Below, one piece after another: positions 55,454 to 63,509 of a DNA stretch of 64,000 nucleotides. A program made the translations under genes and the position numbers. The stretch is from Thermocoleostomius sinensis A174 (GTDB taxonomy: Bacteria; Cyanobacteriota; Cyanobacteriia; Elainellales; Elainellaceae), in contig NZ_CP113797.1 of assembly GCF_026802175.1 (NCBI RefSeq), positions 4,689,026-4,753,025 of the forward strand, written 5' to 3'. Every line of letters begins with the position of its first letter. Positions within the stretch are counted from its first letter, which is position 1. The notes under the pieces are model-generated. The model worked only from the letters and a program-made list of their open reading frames with translations. It had not been told where the DNA came from and made no database searches.

Positions 55454-56005
55454 CTATTCCAGCAACTCAAATGCGGCTGGAATATAGTGCTGAAGACTGA
55501 GACAACAGCTTGGAAAGCCGATCGGTTGTCCCAGTTGAATGATGATCTCTGAGGGAGAATCTGGAGAAAACCGATCGCAGCGATTTGACTTGGCAAACCG
55601 GGGATGAACTTGAACCAGTGCCACATCAAAGCGGCAGGGAAGATGCATCAGCGGGGGATGCTCTGCCAAAAACAGAGCCGCCGCCTTTCCAAGTTTGGAC
55701 TGCTTTTGCTTTGTAATGGCCGATCGCCCGTTGAGATCCCAACTTTTGCTGCTGCGGGCCTTCACTTCCACAAAGGCGATCGTGGCTTCATTTGCTTGAC
55801 GATGGGGTTGATGGGCCACCAGATCTAACTCTCCCCACCGACAGTGCCAGCGCTGCTGCAAAATTTTCCAACCTTGTTGTTTAAGCCATTGCGCCACAAG
55901 GGCTTCTGCCCATAGTCCTGTCTCACGGGTAGAGGCTTTGGTTGATTGGGTTGAGGATGAGCGCGGCGATCGGGGTTGAGGCGCGGACGGTGGCGGAATA
56001 GTCAC
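55454..56005 (-). CDS. YraN-family (UPF0102) nuclease-like protein
   Basis: A 183-residue UPF0102 protein with a PD-(D/E)XK-type fold. The core reads GLWAEALVAQWLKQQGWKIL, WGELDLVAH, and IAFVEVKARSSKSWD (the E-x-K catalytic pattern), then ITKQKQSKLGKAAALFLAEH. The N-terminal ~25 residues are a Ser/Pro-rich extension. It starts with GTG at 56005. The family is linked with processed or branched DNA, but its function in cells is not established. It lies tail-to-tail with the lipoprotein gene. Confidence 0.87.
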   Translation of the reverse strand: MTIPPPSAPQPRSPRSSSTQSTKASTRETGLWAEALVAQWLKQQGWKILQQRWHCRWGELDLVAHQPHRQANEATIAFVEVKARSSKSWDLNGRSAITKQKQSKLGKAAALFLAEHPPLMHLPCRFDVALVQVHPRFAKSNRCDRFSPDSPSEIIIQLGQPIGFPSCCLSLQHYIPAAFELLE

Positions 56006-56099
56006 AGAAATGCCATCAAAAGACAGTCAAGTAGTAGTATCAGAATAGACATCATTGCGTTGAATCTTATCGTTACGAGTTGCGTTGATTTAGCTCAGT

Positions 56100-56690
56100 A
56101 TGGTTCATCGTCTACCCCTCCTGTTTTGGTACTGGATTGCTGCCCCCGTTGAATTAAGAAGGCATTCCGTTCTGGCGTTCGCGCTCGTTCAGGCTTCCGT
56201 CACAAGTTTTGCAAACTGTCTTATTTGTTTGCTGCTGAGTTTGTCGATCGCAAGTTTGAGCTTTGTGGTAGCTCCGATCGCCCTTGCCGACAATTACAAC
56301 AAAGAATTTTTGGTGGAGGCTGACTTTTCCGGACGAGACCTCACCGACTCTAGCTTCACAAAGGCCAATCTGCGCGGAGCCAATTTGAGTGGTACGAATC
56401 TGCAAGGAGTGAGCTTCTTTGGAGCGAATTTAGAGGCAGCGAATTTGGAAGGGGCAGATCTGCGCAATGCCACGCTAGATGCGGCTCGAATGGTGAATGC
56501 TAATTTGACCAATGCCGTGTTAGAAGGAGCATTTGCGTTCAACACCAAGTTCAACGGTGCCACCATTGATGGTGCAGATTTCACCGATGTACTCTTGCGG
56601 CAAGATATGCAAGATTTGCTCTGTGGTGTGGCTAAGGGGGTAAATCCAGTCACCGGACGGGCAACTCGCGAGACGTTGGAGTGCTATTAA
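56100..56690 (+). CDS. Lumenal/periplasmic pentapeptide-repeat protein, copy 3
   Basis: A 196-residue secreted pentapeptide-repeat protein. The N-terminus is long; the signal helix is LICLLLSLSIASLSFVVAPI ending ALADN. The repeats follow the canonical A(D/N)LxG form ([40 protein letters not shown]). The C-terminus LLCGVAKGVNPVTGRATRET then LEC repeats the paired-Cys end of copies 1 and 2. Regular repeats predict a right-handed quadrilateral beta helix. An ATG without a strong ribosome site begins the frame. Function unknown. Confidence 0.84.
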   Translation: MVHRLPLLFWYWIAAPVELRRHSVLAFALVQASVTSFANCLICLLLSLSIASLSFVVAPIALADNYNKEFLVEADFSGRDLTDSSFTKANLRGANLSGTNLQGVSFFGANLEAANLEGADLRNATLDAARMVNANLTNAVLEGAFAFNTKFNGATIDGADFTDVLLRQDMQDLLCGVAKGVNPVTGRATRETLECY

Positions 56691-56779
56691 GTTGAAATGA
56701 GAAAGCAAGGGCGATCGAATAATCGCCCCTGCGACTAAACCTCGGTCAACTCTAATCAACTCTAATATTTTTCAACAAA

Positions 56780-57430
56780 CTAGCTTCTAGACGTGGAAGC
56801 CGGGATTCCGACCACAGGGCAAGGAAGCGTAAACTTTAGCTTTTGCACCAGTGGATGGCTTGCCGAGTAGCAACCCAGGAATAGCAACGCTGCTCTTTCC
56901 TCAACTACAAAGGCTTCTAGTTCAGTTGCCAGATCGCCAAAGCGCAAGTGCGTTGTAAAAGAGCCACGCCATTCTTCTGCCAAACAGCGGGCCTGCCAGA
57001 GGACACGATCGATTTCTTCAAGGCTGCGACCGGTCGATTGGCAATGTGGTAGGGCCGCAGAACCTCGATCGGCAGTCGTCACGGGGCTAGGTTTTGATTT
57101 TCCACCTAAACGAGCAGAATCTGCGCTGCGCTTCGTCACCCGCCGCTTGTGCGAAGCTTTGGAAGCTGTCAAGCAATCAATCACATAGACAACATGAATC
57201 ATTGCCTGTTGCCGAGTCGCTAGTTGCATTTGATGGGCCACACAGAAGGCCAAGTCAAGCGCGACTTGACTGCGGGGCGAGCCATCATACCCCACCACCA
57301 CCGAGGCAGACGGCAGATCGGTTGTTGGACTAGTGGGTTGTGTCAATCGTGGCAGCAGCAACAGTTGATCCATACGATCGTCGAGATCTAGCGTGCTGTG
57401 TAACCGAGCCAAAGCGGTTTTAACATTCAT
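56780..57430 (-). CDS. Universal stress protein (UspA-type domain)
   Basis: A 216-residue protein starting MNVKTALARLHSTLDLDDRM. The Usp domain starts around residue 43 with ASVVVGYDGSPRSQVALDLA, the usual first strand and helix. The core continues QAMIHVVYVID, and a later EEWRGSFTTHLRFGDLATEL then FVVEERAALLFLGCYS. The ATP-binding GxxGxxxxxxxxG(S/T) motif of nucleotide-binding Usp proteins is not evident: the region reads LFLGCYSASHPLVQKLKF. It may thus be a non-ATP-binding type. The ATG at 57430 is chosen over an upstream start that adds no domain. Function unknown. Confidence 0.78.
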   Translation of the reverse strand: MNVKTALARLHSTLDLDDRMDQLLLLPRLTQPTSPTTDLPSASVVVGYDGSPRSQVALDLAFCVAHQMQLATRQQAMIHVVYVIDCLTASKASHKRRVTKRSADSARLGGKSKPSPVTTADRGSAALPHCQSTGRSLEEIDRVLWQARCLAEEWRGSFTTHLRFGDLATELEAFVVEERAALLFLGCYSASHPLVQKLKFTLPCPVVGIPASTSRS

Positions 57431-57469
57431 AGCTTGAACTCTCTTGTGTGTGTAGGAGCGAAGAAACAA

Positions 57470-57684
57470 ATAGTTGGAAGGTAGGGGTTAGGAATTGGGA
57501 GGTGGTAATGGGTGATGGGTGATGGATAATCGCAAGAGAGCTAACAATGACTCTCTATCACCTATCGCTTGTCTACTTCCTGTTCCCGATTCCTGATTCC
57601 CGACTTCCCATTCCGGATTTCTCATGTCGGACTTGAACACACAGCCCCAACTCTACCGCAGTTCTATGAGAAACCTGTGAGCCA
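57470..57684. other. Intergenic simple-repeat region
   Basis: This spacer contains short head-to-tail copies of GGGTGAT (ATGGGTGATGGGTGATGGAT) and C/T-rich runs such as CCCGATTCCTGATTCCCGAC, a familiar slippage-prone pattern in cyanobacterial spacers. No gene is seen. It separates the Usp gene from the ATPase gene of the ABC operon. Confidence 0.6.
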
Positions 57685-58539
57685 TTAGTCTTCTTGAGCA
57701 AAGTGACGATCGAGAAAATTCAAGGCATGGTTGCGCAGTTCATAGTATTCGGGCAACTCACGCAGTTCTTGAATATTACGAGGGTGAGGAAACGGAACTT
57801 CCAAAATTTCCCCAATGGTTGCAGACGGTCCATTGGTCATGAGAATAATGCGATCGGACATGTACAGCGCCTCATCCACATCATGCGTAATCATCATCAC
57901 GGCTTGACGATGACTTTCCCAAATATCTAGCACTTGTCGTTGCAATTTTCCTCGCGTTAGCGCATCCAATGCTCCGAACGGTTCATCCATCAACAGGAGT
58001 TTCGGACGAGTAGCTAATGCCCTGGCAATGCCCACCCGCTGCTTCATACCACCCGATAGTTCATCAGGATATTTATCGGCAGCCGCCGTGAGATTTACCA
58101 TAGCAATGTGCTCATTGACAATCTGTTTTTTTTCAGCAGCAGAAGCATGATTTAAAACTTCGTCCACTGCCAGGCGAATGTTTTCCCGTACTGTTAACCA
58201 GGGTAGCAGGGCATACTGCTGAAATACCATCATGCGCTCAGATCCTGGTTTATAAATTTCGCGTCCCTCTAGACGCACAGAGCCAGAGGTTGCCTTTTCT
58301 AGGCCGCCAATAATTTTCAGTAAGGTTGACTTCCCGCAACCTGAATGCCCAATCACTGAAATATATTCATCCGGACCGATCGTCAAATCAATACCATCCA
58401 AAACAACTGAGTGCCCACCATCTGGTCGCTTAAACGCTTTGACAAGATTTTCAACTACCAAAAATTCAACCGTCGCCGTCGCCGATTGAGTAGGATAGGG
58501 GCTTTCGTTAGCCGCATAGAAAAACGTTGGTTTAACCAT
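57685..58539 (-). CDS. NitT/TauT-type ABC transporter ATP-binding protein
   Basis: A 284-residue ATPase of the nitrate/bicarbonate/sulfonate class. Motifs are Walker A GHSGCGKSTLLKIIGG, Q-loop MVFQQYALLPWLTVRENI, signature LSGGMKQRVGIARAL, Walker B LLLMDEPFGALDALTR and the switch His in ITHDVDEALYMSDR. The ATG at 58539 follows GGAG closely; the open frame reaches further upstream but overlaps the substrate-binding gene. It is the last gene of a permease-binding protein-ATPase operon on the minus strand. It energises uptake of an anion or small solute. Confidence 0.92.
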   Translation of the reverse strand: MVKPTFFYAANESPYPTQSATATVEFLVVENLVKAFKRPDGGHSVVLDGIDLTIGPDEYISVIGHSGCGKSTLLKIIGGLEKATSGSVRLEGREIYKPGSERMMVFQQYALLPWLTVRENIRLAVDEVLNHASAAEKKQIVNEHIAMVNLTAAADKYPDELSGGMKQRVGIARALATRPKLLLMDEPFGALDALTRGKLQRQVLDIWESHRQAVMMITHDVDEALYMSDRIILMTNGPSATIGEILEVPFPHPRNIQELRELPEYYELRNHALNFLDRHFAQED

Positions 58540-58603
58540 AGTCAACTCCGTTGCTAAAGGATGAGAGGATGAGGGATGACAGGGGAAAGCAAAAGGAAAA
58601 AAT

Positions 58604-60076
58604 TTAAGATGACATGAATAGGCGCGTAGGGGCGTTGGCTCGAATGTTGAAGCTATTGAGGTAACGCACTGGATCGCTGGGGTCAAAGGCATTGCGATCG
58701 ATGAAAGCTTCCGCAGGTTCTACTTTGTAGTCGTCGGCTGGACAGGCAATTCCCATTTCTGTAGCAATTTCGCGATAGAGATCAGTGCGCCAAGCGCGGC
58801 GTGCTTTTTCCTCAGCGTCTTTAGGAAACTCTGAAATTTGCCCCCAGCGAGTCGCCTGCGTCATCAGCCATAGCGATTGCGACTGCCAAAGGAAAGTGGA
58901 ATGATCGCCCGGTATGGTAGCAATGTCCGAGGGCATGTTGAAAAATATCGTAGTATCGTTGGATTGACGTACCCGTGGCTTGTCGTCAAAGCCACCATAG
59001 TTATAGTTGCCAATTAGGGCCGGGCCAGTGAATTTGGTAACGCAGTCGGGCAATGAGCCAATGTTGTCAGGGGTAATTGGGGTGGGTGTTTGGCAGGTTC
59101 TGGGTTTGGCTCCGGTGAACGATCGTGCTGTGATGATTTTGGCCACCTCTTCGCGGTTGGCCGGGTCGCTGCAATATTGACAAGCTTCGATCAGAGCTTT
59201 GACTAGCGATCGATAGGTTTTAGGATTTTGGTCAATAAAATCTTCCATCACCGCCAAAACGCGATCGGGGTGTCCGCGCCAAATCTCCTTGCCTTGAGCA
59301 AAGGTAAAGCCGATCCCTTCGTTGCCCGTGATGGCGCGTGTGTTCCAAGGTTCCGCCACCATATACGCTTGCATATTGCCGATGCGCATATTGCTGACCA
59401 TTTGCGGTGGCGGAAAGATGATGATGCGAAAGGCTTCGATCGGATCAACCCCTACGGCTGCCGCTAGATAACGCACAAAATACTCGTAGATGGCGGAACT
59501 AAGCACCACTGCCCATACCCGGCGCTCTGGCGGCAGTCCTTCAAAGTAGCGGCGAAAATCTTGCCCAAACTGCTCAATGTCGCCATTGTATTCGTACAGC
59601 GGGCGGACTCCCGCTTCCCACATAGCCCGGTTCATGGTCATGGCGTTGCCATGGCGGTGAATGGTCATGGCAGCAGACATTGGCGCATGGCGTGCCCCCT
59701 CGGCTCCAATTCGGGCGTTGGTCACGGCTCCAGATACCACAGGAGAGGCATCGAGGCGACCAAAAATCACACCATCGCGGGACGTAGCCCAACTAGCCTC
59801 ACGGCTCAGCCTGACATTCAAGCCATACTTGCGAAAAAAGCCTTTCTCGTAGGCAATGGCAAACGGAGCACAATCATTCACAGGAACGAAGCCGACAGTC
59901 AAATTCGGTTTTTCCAAAGTGCTGGGATCTATAACGGGTTCGATCGCCAAAGCAGCTTGTGACACGAGTGAATTCTGGGTTTGCCGTCCACCCGTGACGC
60001 CGCACGCTGCCAGCGCAGAGGCCGCTGTAAATCCACCTAACCCATAGAGGAGCGATCGTCGATTGATGAAACTCAT
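58604..60076 (-). CDS. NrtA/CmpA-family ABC substrate-binding protein
   Basis: A 490-residue binding protein. The N-terminus SFINRRSLLYGLGGFTAASA followed by LAACG combines a twin-arginine-like RR motif with a lipobox, so it is probably membrane-tethered outside. The fold is NrtA-like: LTVGFVPVNDCAPFAIAYEK, YGLNVRLSREASWATSRDGV, ASPVVSGAVTN, and VAEPWNTRAITGNEGIGFT. Such proteins bind nitrate, bicarbonate, cyanate or related solutes. This member is longer than classical NrtA/CmpA (about 440 residues), and its ligand is unknown. It sits between the permease and ATPase genes. Confidence 0.9.
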   Translation of the reverse strand: MSFINRRSLLYGLGGFTAASALAACGVTGGRQTQNSLVSQAALAIEPVIDPSTLEKPNLTVGFVPVNDCAPFAIAYEKGFFRKYGLNVRLSREASWATSRDGVIFGRLDASPVVSGAVTNARIGAEGARHAPMSAAMTIHRHGNAMTMNRAMWEAGVRPLYEYNGDIEQFGQDFRRYFEGLPPERRVWAVVLSSAIYEYFVRYLAAAVGVDPIEAFRIIIFPPPQMVSNMRIGNMQAYMVAEPWNTRAITGNEGIGFTFAQGKEIWRGHPDRVLAVMEDFIDQNPKTYRSLVKALIEACQYCSDPANREEVAKIITARSFTGAKPRTCQTPTPITPDNIGSLPDCVTKFTGPALIGNYNYGGFDDKPRVRQSNDTTIFFNMPSDIATIPGDHSTFLWQSQSLWLMTQATRWGQISEFPKDAEEKARRAWRTDLYREIATEMGIACPADDYKVEPAEAFIDRNAFDPSDPVRYLNSFNIRANAPTRLFMSS

Positions 60077-60206
60077 GGATACCTCTTGTAGCGTTGTTGT
60101 GATGCATGAGTAACTGTTTGATGGCGTGAAGGACGCATCAGTCTAGTTATGAAATATTGAAAACTTAGTCAAATTCCTATGCTTTGAACCGCCATAGTGC
60201 AGGACA

Positions 60207-61061
60207 TCAAGCTTGTCTGACCTTGGCCGATCGATGCGTCACCAGTTCTTGCAGCTTGCCGATGAGAAAATCCAGAACCAACCCCGTGCCCCCAATCACC
60301 AAAATGGCTAGGAAGACAGAATTCAAGTTCAAGCGACTCCACTCGTCCCAGACGAAAAATCCAATACCAATTCCCCCCGTCAACATTTCCACCGCTACAA
60401 TCACCAGCCAGGCAATCCCCAAACTGATACGCAGTCCGGTGAAGATATAGGGCAGACTGGCTGGCAAGATAATCTTGGTGATTTGTCGCCACCGGGGCAT
60501 TTCCAACACTCGCGCTACGTCTAAGTAGTCTTTAGAAACACTGGAGACCCCCAATGCGGTATTGATAATTGTGGGCCACAGCGACGTAATGAAAATGACG
60601 AAAATCGCAGACGGGTTTGCCAAGTTAAAAATTGCCAACGCGACTGGCAACCAAGCCACAGGCGATACAGGTCTAAAAATTTGAATAATTGGGTTAATGG
60701 CGAGCATCGCTTTCCTAGACATACCAATGAGTAGCCCGATCGGAATAGCCACCAGTGACCCCAACAGAAACCCCAAAAACACCCGCCGCAAACTTGCCAG
60801 CAGCAACCAACCAATCCCTAAATCCCCCGGCCCACGGCGGTAAAAGGGGTGCAAAATAAAATCTAAATTTGCCGTCAGCGCTTCCCACGGAGTCGGCAGC
60901 AAGTTTGAAAACCATGTGGCAATCCACCAGATGAGAAGTACACCAGCCACTCCCAGTAGCGGAAACAGCACCGCATCTCTAACTAAAGCCGGTTTGAGCG
61001 ATCGACGCCAAACAGCATGTGTCATCAGGACGATCGCCTGAATATTGAATTGCAGCAGCAT
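60207..61061 (-). CDS. NitT/TauT-type ABC transporter permease
   Basis: A 284-residue inner-membrane permease with six helices, similar to NrtB/CmpB/CynB. The EAA-like loop is YLDVARVLEMPRWRQITKII (then LPASLPYI). It also has LLLASLRRVFLGFLLGSLVA and ISLGIAWLVIVAVEMLTGG. The ATG at 61061 has AGGAGG five bases upstream. It is the first gene of the operon: permease, binding protein (130 bases later), ATPase. The riboswitch-like RNA 132 bases upstream probably controls the whole unit. Confidence 0.9.
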   Translation of the reverse strand: MLLQFNIQAIVLMTHAVWRRSLKPALVRDAVLFPLLGVAGVLLIWWIATWFSNLLPTPWEALTANLDFILHPFYRRGPGDLGIGWLLLASLRRVFLGFLLGSLVAIPIGLLIGMSRKAMLAINPIIQIFRPVSPVAWLPVALAIFNLANPSAIFVIFITSLWPTIINTALGVSSVSKDYLDVARVLEMPRWRQITKIILPASLPYIFTGLRISLGIAWLVIVAVEMLTGGIGIGFFVWDEWSRLNLNSVFLAILVIGGTGLVLDFLIGKLQELVTHRSAKVRQA

Positions 61062-61192
61062 CAAGCCCTCCTATGGGTTGAAGTGGTTACGCACAGAGCA
61101 ACACCCCCTGGCAGAACCAGGTGCAAAAAGCGTCACTCTACCAGATCAGAGGACACTGAAGGCCATCAAGCTATAAAAATGCTGTGATATCT

Positions 61193-61431
61193 TCAGTCTC
61201 CTCTCAATGCCGACGGAGTTAGCTGACGGGCTAGGACTGAGAGGTGTCCTTCTGAAGAAGGTTAAAGTATCAAGCCTGAAGGTTAAAGCAGTAAGAGTTA
61301 AACTCAATCTTGCATATCCTTCACCTTTAGCCTTCTCAAGATTCGCCCCAAAAAGAGTGGTTCCTCCGCTCCGGATAGTCTGTTCATTACATCTAGCTTT
61401 GATGACTAGGACTAGTGCCGGATTAGGCTGA
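61193..61431 (-). ncRNA. c-di-AMP (ydaO/yuaA-type) riboswitch
   Basis: On the minus strand the conserved blocks of the ydaO/yuaA aptamer occur in order. TAATCCGG (near 61419-61426) is followed by CCGGAGCGGAGGAACCA (61358-61374), GGGGCGAATC (61340-61349), CCCGTCAGCTAACTCCGT (61213-61230), and GAGAGGAG (61198-61205). TCAG...CTGA closes the ends. The inner variable arm is long and contains CTTTAACCTTC repeats. This class binds cyclic di-AMP and is usually an off-switch. It precedes the ABC operon; a small hairpin (CCTGG/CCAGG, 61107-61121) between them may be part of the expression platform, though no strong T-run follows. Confidence 0.85.
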
Positions 61432-61514
61432 CAAGTTGATTTCTATACACTTTAAACGCTGTAAAACAAGGTTGTCAATCATTCTTATGGCAGACTCATC
61501 AGAGAATACTAATG

Positions 61515-63509
61515 CTATTCATTAGAAGATCTTAATGTAGCATAATACTCTCCGGCCCACGGCAGTTGGGCAATATCTTCTAAAGTAGTCTGGCGCTGTT
61601 GTTGATCTAGTTCAGCAATCCGTTGATTTTCAGCATAGATTTGTTGTTGATAGTACAGAGACAGTTCCGCGTTTTCACGGCAATCGGTCTGTTTCCAAAG
61701 GTCGAGAAAATGTCGCCGCCGTTTTTCGCACATGACCCGTTCGATACTGGCGATCGAGGCTCGAATCACCAATGGGGCCCGCACAATGTCGCGTCTAGTT
61801 TTTTCATCGAGTTGAAATAATTCATAGACGAATGCAGCCTTATCGGGAAACTCGGCACAGTGATCTTGCAGTTGAGAAATTAAATCGAGGGGTTGGGGGC
61901 TAGGGGTTGGGGATTGGGAATTTAGAGCCACTTCTAGTCTCTGATTGCCAATCCTTGACTCCTCAAGGTACAAGATCTGCTGCCACAAAAAGCGGTGGTG
62001 GCTTAAGCTAAAGTCTAGATCACGCTCCTCTAGGGATTCGCGAATTAACAATCGCGTCTCAGGCAGGTGTAAATAGAGCCGCAGCAGTTGCGCTTCTGAT
62101 TCCTCTAACAGCGATCGATCGCCAGGTCGCTGCCATTTTTGCGATCGGCCATGCCATCGCTGTCCGCGTACCTGAGTGCGCAAGTCAGATTCAAGCTGCA
62201 CAGTTAACCGAGCATTGCCCTGACTTAGCAATTCGGCACAGGTGTGAATATAGTGGGTACGCAGAGTGGCGTTCGGTAATTGTCCTAATAGTTGCACAAT
62301 CTCCTGCGTTGCCTGTTGAAACTGATCGGCTTGGCTGAGGTCTGCCTTAAACAAGGTCTGTTGAATTTGCCAATCTAGCCATAGGGGTGCTTGCTCAATC
62401 AGAGCTTGATATTCGTCGGGCGTGTGGATTTTGAGGAACTCGTCGGGGTCTTTACCATCCGGAATATTCAGTACGCGTAGTTGCACTTCACCTTTATAAG
62501 CAAGATCGGCTACTTCACCAATCGCCCGTTCCGCCGCTTTTGTACCGGCTGCATCAGCATCAAAGTTCAGCACCACCTGTTTCGATTCGGTGTAGCGCAA
62601 CAGTTGCCGAACCTGCGCCAAACTGAGAGCGGTTCCCAACGAGGCCACTGCATTAGTAATTCCAGCTGTATGCAGTGCAATGACATCGAAATATCCCTCT
62701 ACCACGATTGCCTGATCTTGCTTAGCGATCGTCGTTCGGGCCTTATCAAGGGCAAACAGGGTTTTGCCCTTATCAAACAATTCAGTTTCGGGCGAGTTGA
62801 GATACTTGGGCTGTTCATCTCCTAGGGCACGACCACCAAACCCAATTACCCGCCCCTGCAAATCGTGAATTGGAATCATCAAGCGATGGCGAAACCGATC
62901 GTAGTAGCCCCGTTCCCCCTGACGCGGAATAATCAGCCCGGCTTGCTCTACTAATTCGACGGGGTAGCGCTTTTGTTCTACCAAATAGCCATACAGCGTT
63001 TGCCAGCCACTCGGAGCATAGCCTAGTTGGAACTGTTGGATGGTTGCGTCAGTCAAATGGCGATCGTTGCGCAAATACAGTAGGGCTTGTTCCCCTTGCG
63101 ATTGGTGCAGCGCATGTTCATAGAAGCGAGCCGTCAGTGCCAGCACTTCGTAAAGCTGTTCGCGTAGCGAAATTTGCCGCTGCAATTCTTGTCGCTGTTG
63201 CGGTTCCAGGGTCTTGACTGGCACTTGATAGCGTTTAGCCAGATCGAGGACAACATCGGCAAACGATCGTTTGTTCAGTTCCATTAAGAATTTAATACCA
63301 TTCCCCCCTGCCCCACAGCTAAAGCAGTAGTAAAACTGTTTGCTGGGGCTGACGCTAAAGCTAGGGGATTTGTCATCATGAAATGGACACAGCCCTACAA
63401 AGTCTTTGCCCTGTTTACGCAACACGATGTGTTCTGAAATTAAATCCACAATATCGACGCGCTGTTTGACGAGATCGATCGTGTCTGGATGAAGGCGAGG
63501 AATGTCCAT
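61515..63509 (-). CDS. dnaG: DNA primase
   Basis: A 664-residue primase that makes RNA primers at the replication fork. The N-terminal CHC2 zinc site is CPFHDDKSPSFSVS with YYCFSCGAGG. The TOPRIM/polymerase core begins FDRFRHRLMIPIHDLQGRVI and includes VVEGYFDVIALHTAG and VLNFDADAAGTKAAERA. The C-terminal ~250 residues form the DnaB-helicase-binding region. A heptamer repeat run inside this last region adds residues reading NSQSPTPSPQPL without breaking the frame. The gene lies alone on the minus strand; 490 bases with little content lie upstream. Confidence 0.95.
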   Translation of the reverse strand: MDIPRLHPDTIDLVKQRVDIVDLISEHIVLRKQGKDFVGLCPFHDDKSPSFSVSPSKQFYYCFSCGAGGNGIKFLMELNKRSFADVVLDLAKRYQVPVKTLEPQQRQELQRQISLREQLYEVLALTARFYEHALHQSQGEQALLYLRNDRHLTDATIQQFQLGYAPSGWQTLYGYLVEQKRYPVELVEQAGLIIPRQGERGYYDRFRHRLMIPIHDLQGRVIGFGGRALGDEQPKYLNSPETELFDKGKTLFALDKARTTIAKQDQAIVVEGYFDVIALHTAGITNAVASLGTALSLAQVRQLLRYTESKQVVLNFDADAAGTKAAERAIGEVADLAYKGEVQLRVLNIPDGKDPDEFLKIHTPDEYQALIEQAPLWLDWQIQQTLFKADLSQADQFQQATQEIVQLLGQLPNATLRTHYIHTCAELLSQGNARLTVQLESDLRTQVRGQRWHGRSQKWQRPGDRSLLEESEAQLLRLYLHLPETRLLIRESLEERDLDFSLSHHRFLWQQILYLEESRIGNQRLEVALNSQSPTPSPQPLDLISQLQDHCAEFPDKAAFVYELFQLDEKTRRDIVRAPLVIRASIASIERVMCEKRRRHFLDLWKQTDCRENAELSLYYQQQIYAENQRIAELDQQQRQTTLEDIAQLPWAGEYYATLRSSNE
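61886..61922 (-). repeat. Heptamer repeat run inside dnaG
   Basis: Read on the minus strand the DNA runs TTCCCAA, TCCCCAA, CCCCTAG, CCCCCAA, CCCCTCG: five degenerate 7-bp units, close to the CCCCAAT-type short tandem repeats common in cyanobacterial spacers. Here the run is within the dnaG coding region, in frame, and codes a Ser/Pro-rich linker. Confidence 0.75.

Noticed and set aside
61193-61260. THI-box (TPP riboswitch) from the plus-strand GGACTGAGAGGTG
   Set aside because: The CTGAGA match lacks the later TPP blocks, while the opposite strand fits the ydaO/yuaA class across several blocks.
61207-61431. 74-residue plus-strand open frame
   Set aside because: It lies antisense to the c-di-AMP riboswitch blocks and is Lys/Val-rich from CTTTAACCTTC-type repeats; no ribosome site.
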